Below are positions 61,374-64,000 of a DNA stretch of 64,000 bases, one piece after another. The stretch comes from Dermatemys mawii. Lineage: Eukaryota; Chordata; Testudines; Dermatemydidae. Position 1 is the stretch's first letter. The number at the start of each line of letters is the position of its first letter. Location: contig ML677386.1 in the NCBI GenBank assembly GCA_007922305.1, forward strand, positions 14,029,585-14,093,584, read 5' to 3'. The notes beneath the pieces were generated by a model. That model was not told the DNA's origin. It worked only from the letters and a program-made list of their open reading frames with translations, and searched no databases. The position numbers and the translations under genes are program-made.

Positions 61374-63378
61374 TGATATCAAGGCTGTTGTATTGGAGCA
61401 TCTGGCCTGCTGTTTCCACAGAGTGTCCCCAGGACTCTACATCTCTATGGTTCCATGACTTAAATGATTACCAAATGAATACTTTCCCGAGAGTGCATAG
61501 TTCAGCTTTTAACTCAATGTGGAAACACACTAAATCTTGAAATACACTAATTTGCTTTGTGATGGTACATGCCACTGATGTTATTTATACCTAAAAGATT
61601 GGTGCCTAGATTGCATGCTAGCTATCTTGTGCTAATATTTTAATGGTGAAATCCTGCCTCCCTTGAAATCAATGCTAAAACTTTCATTAACTTCAGTAGG
61701 GCCGGAGTTTCACGCAGTGTGTTTTGAAATCACAGTGGTTGCTTCTCTCTGTCTATGTTTGGTAAATCAAGATATTTATTTTCTGTGGCTAAAATCAAAG
61801 AGCAAGGTATTGTCTGTACACATTTATGTGACAGGTCTGATAAGGCCCCCCATTTTCCCCTTCAGCTGTTGCAGTATAATGCTGTTGTTTGGGGAAATAA
61901 TTGCTGCTGCAGAAAGGAAAGCAGTTTGACAATGATCATATTTGTAAGAACTGTACCCCATTCTTTTGTTTGAACCCCTAAAGGTTTTCTTTGTTTAACA
62001 AGATTACACTGTGAGCAGTGTATCTGGCCTAGTTTTAAGGTCATTGGTCTTCAGCAAGGAAAACAAAGGGGGAGTGATAGCTTCTTATAGTAGAAATTTC
62101 TTATCCAATCTCTGTAAATGTGAGTCAAATTGTTAATACAATAACTTACCCAAAGACCTTTCATAAATGGGTTTTGTTCTAAGGTGCACCCTTATGTTAC
62201 AGATGTGCCAAAAATGTGTATATTTAAAGAAAGTAGTCAGTAATTCTTTATTTTAAATACTTTCCAGTCTGGATTGCAGCTTGTATATTGGTTTGCCAGG
62301 CACTTATATGCAAAAGATAAACACAGCAGTGTCTAGTCTTGGTATTTCTCAGCTACCAGATGAGAAAAACCAAAGAAAAATGGCGTAAGGTTAAGAACAA
62401 ATTCATTTTTCTGAAGTTTTCAACTGCTTCTACTCAGTTTTGTCAGATGAAATAAAGCAGAAATGGAAAATACCAGTCACAAAGAAAATTCTACAAGACA
62501 CTGCTGAATACAGTAGCAATAAAAAGAAAAATGCACCTGAAATTTACTCTTAAAACATACTTCTGTCATTGGTACTATTGGGATTTTCTTAACAGTCCTG
62601 TGTTTGGTAGCAACACTTTAGTCAAGGGTAAAATGGGCATTCAATTCTAAATCACTCTGAGTTGTTTACAATGTTCTCAGAAATGTTCCCTTTAGGCTGA
62701 GATTTCTTATGTTGGGTTTCAGCTTAAGGGTGATTTTTTTAAAAAAGTCTAAAAGAGACCCATTTAGCTATTTTGTATTTACACAAATCCTTTTTTTTTA
62801 AAGCGTGTTTTGTACTTTAAAATACTTTTGTTCTGTGTTTCATGACTAAAAATGGCTTTGTTTTGATAATCAACCTTGGCAGGTATAATCTTTTCAGAGA
62901 TGAAAAGGATATCATACGCTTGCAAACAACTGGCGCCAAATTCAGCACTTGGTTACGTCTGTGCAACTCCACCACCATTAGAATTCGGTTCTTGGTTCTG
63001 AATTAACCAACAGCAAACTTTGAATGATCTCACCTTTTTTCTTCCACTATACTTTTGTAATGTAGTTAATAGACCATGTTACATTTATATGCTATGAGCT
63101 CTGACAATGTGTCTACCAGTATATATTACAGCCAGACTCCTGGATTATGTGATGGGATTCTGAAAAGTGGGTGTAATGCAAGCAGGACAGGTCACTAAGG
63201 GTAGGAGTAGAGCTTTGTTCATGGCTATAGCATGGTGTAGGTGAAGGTAGCACATCCACTGTTTGGAATCCAAATGTCTGAGCTTGGTCCTGAGCACCCA
63301 TTTGCTGTTCAGTGTTTGGGATTAAGACTCTCAGACATCTAGATGTTAAAGGTTTTGTTTATAGGCAGTTATTTTATC
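61374..63378. other. unassigned intron sequence
   Basis: AT-rich. No exon that would supply the expected basic C-terminal tail was seen. Confidence 0.5.
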
Positions 63379-63772
63379 TAGAGCTGTGCAAATGACATAT
63401 TTTTCAGTTTGCTAGCAGTTCTCAAAAACTGAAAAAAAATCAAGTTGAACAGAAAATAATTATTTTGACAAATTGAAGAGTTGGGTCAAATGTTTTGTTA
63501 GGCCCAAAGTGAAACACTGTATTACTACTATTTCAAACACTTTTTAATCTTTTCTTTTTAATCATTTTGCACAAAAGTAAAGGATTTTTTCTAAAAAGTT
63601 GTTTCCAAATTTTTTAAAAAATGAAACATTTGCATTTGGAATTAATTTAATTTATTTTATTTGACTAAAGCATTTTGGCAATATCAACATGAATTGGCAC
63701 AATGTTTCAATGTCACCAAATCCCACTTTTTTCACCAAGAAAGTTTTGGTCAAAAAATTTCACTCAGCTCTA
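63379..63772. mobile_element. TA-bounded AT-rich MITE
   Basis: Left end TAGAGCTGTGCAAATGACAT, right end (inverted) TAGAGCTGAGTGAAATTTTT, with TA at the outer edges. The interior is AT-rich without coding capacity. It resembles the element at 60390-60885 in its TAGAG/GCTG tips, so the two may be related. Confidence 0.5.
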
Positions 63773-64000
63773 ATCCTGTCCCCCTAGAGTATACCAAGAT
63801 GTAAGTATTTAGCATTTTCCTTTTAAACCAATCTCCTAATTTTTTAAAATTTCTCTGAATTCCTTCCTTCTGTTTTCTCTCGATCACCCTGGTAATGAGG
63901 TGTCCATCAAGACATGCATTTTTCCCAGACTTAGTTGTGTTTGAGCCTGATCAGAGAGAGAACACTGTGCCACCTGACTATAAACCTGAAACAGTCTGGA

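Overview
The window reads as vertebrate nuclear DNA, most likely from a turtle. It is AT-rich, carries spliced exons in long introns, and is dense with old transposons. CR1 LINE ends, MIR-type SINEs, Penelope-like elements and many short non-autonomous hAT-type elements together fit a non-avian reptile. The turtle call rests on recognising repeat families from memory and was not confirmed by a search.

The only host gene seen is a formin on the + strand. Eight exons between 4028 and 58230 splice in frame (845 nt, 281 complete codons plus 2 nt) into the inner and C-terminal part of an FH2 actin-nucleation domain. The sequence fits FMN2 better than FMN1. The upstream part (FH1 and early FH2) and the last exon (Spire-binding tail) lie outside the window. 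Introns are short between the first five exons (167, 2238, 1165 and 220 bp), then expand to about 15.3, 22.3 and 12.0 kb. Those large introns hold most of the mobile DNA.

Layout. 1-132: 3' end of a Penelope-like element with a hammerhead-ribozyme-like core. 970-2892: a short inverted-repeat element and a CR1 reverse-transcriptase fragment. 4028-8367: FMN2 exons 1-5 of the window, with two short DNA transposons that keep 8-bp target duplications (5016-5551 and 5838-6338). Intron 5 (8368-23667): a TA-flanked MITE, a 1.56-kb fold-back hAT element, a small hAT MITE, a solo LTR, and a decayed Penelope-like element with RT and GIY-YIG parts plus an inverted tail copy. Intron 6 (23761-46021): an uninterrupted 542-codon transposon-like gene on the minus strand, CR1 and MIR pieces, a Harbinger-like MITE, an L1-type LINE remnant, a second fold-back hAT with other elements nested in it, and a second solo LTR. 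Intron 7 (46074-58080): a 176-bp direct duplication, a MIR piece and another copy of the small hAT MITE. After exon 8 there are three more MITEs.

The most unusual item is the intact 542-aa ORF at 26588-28216, with paired CxxC motifs, an acidic middle and flanking inverted repeats. I recognise it as a transposon-type protein but cannot place it in a superfamily. No rRNA, tRNA, CRISPR array or further host gene was found.
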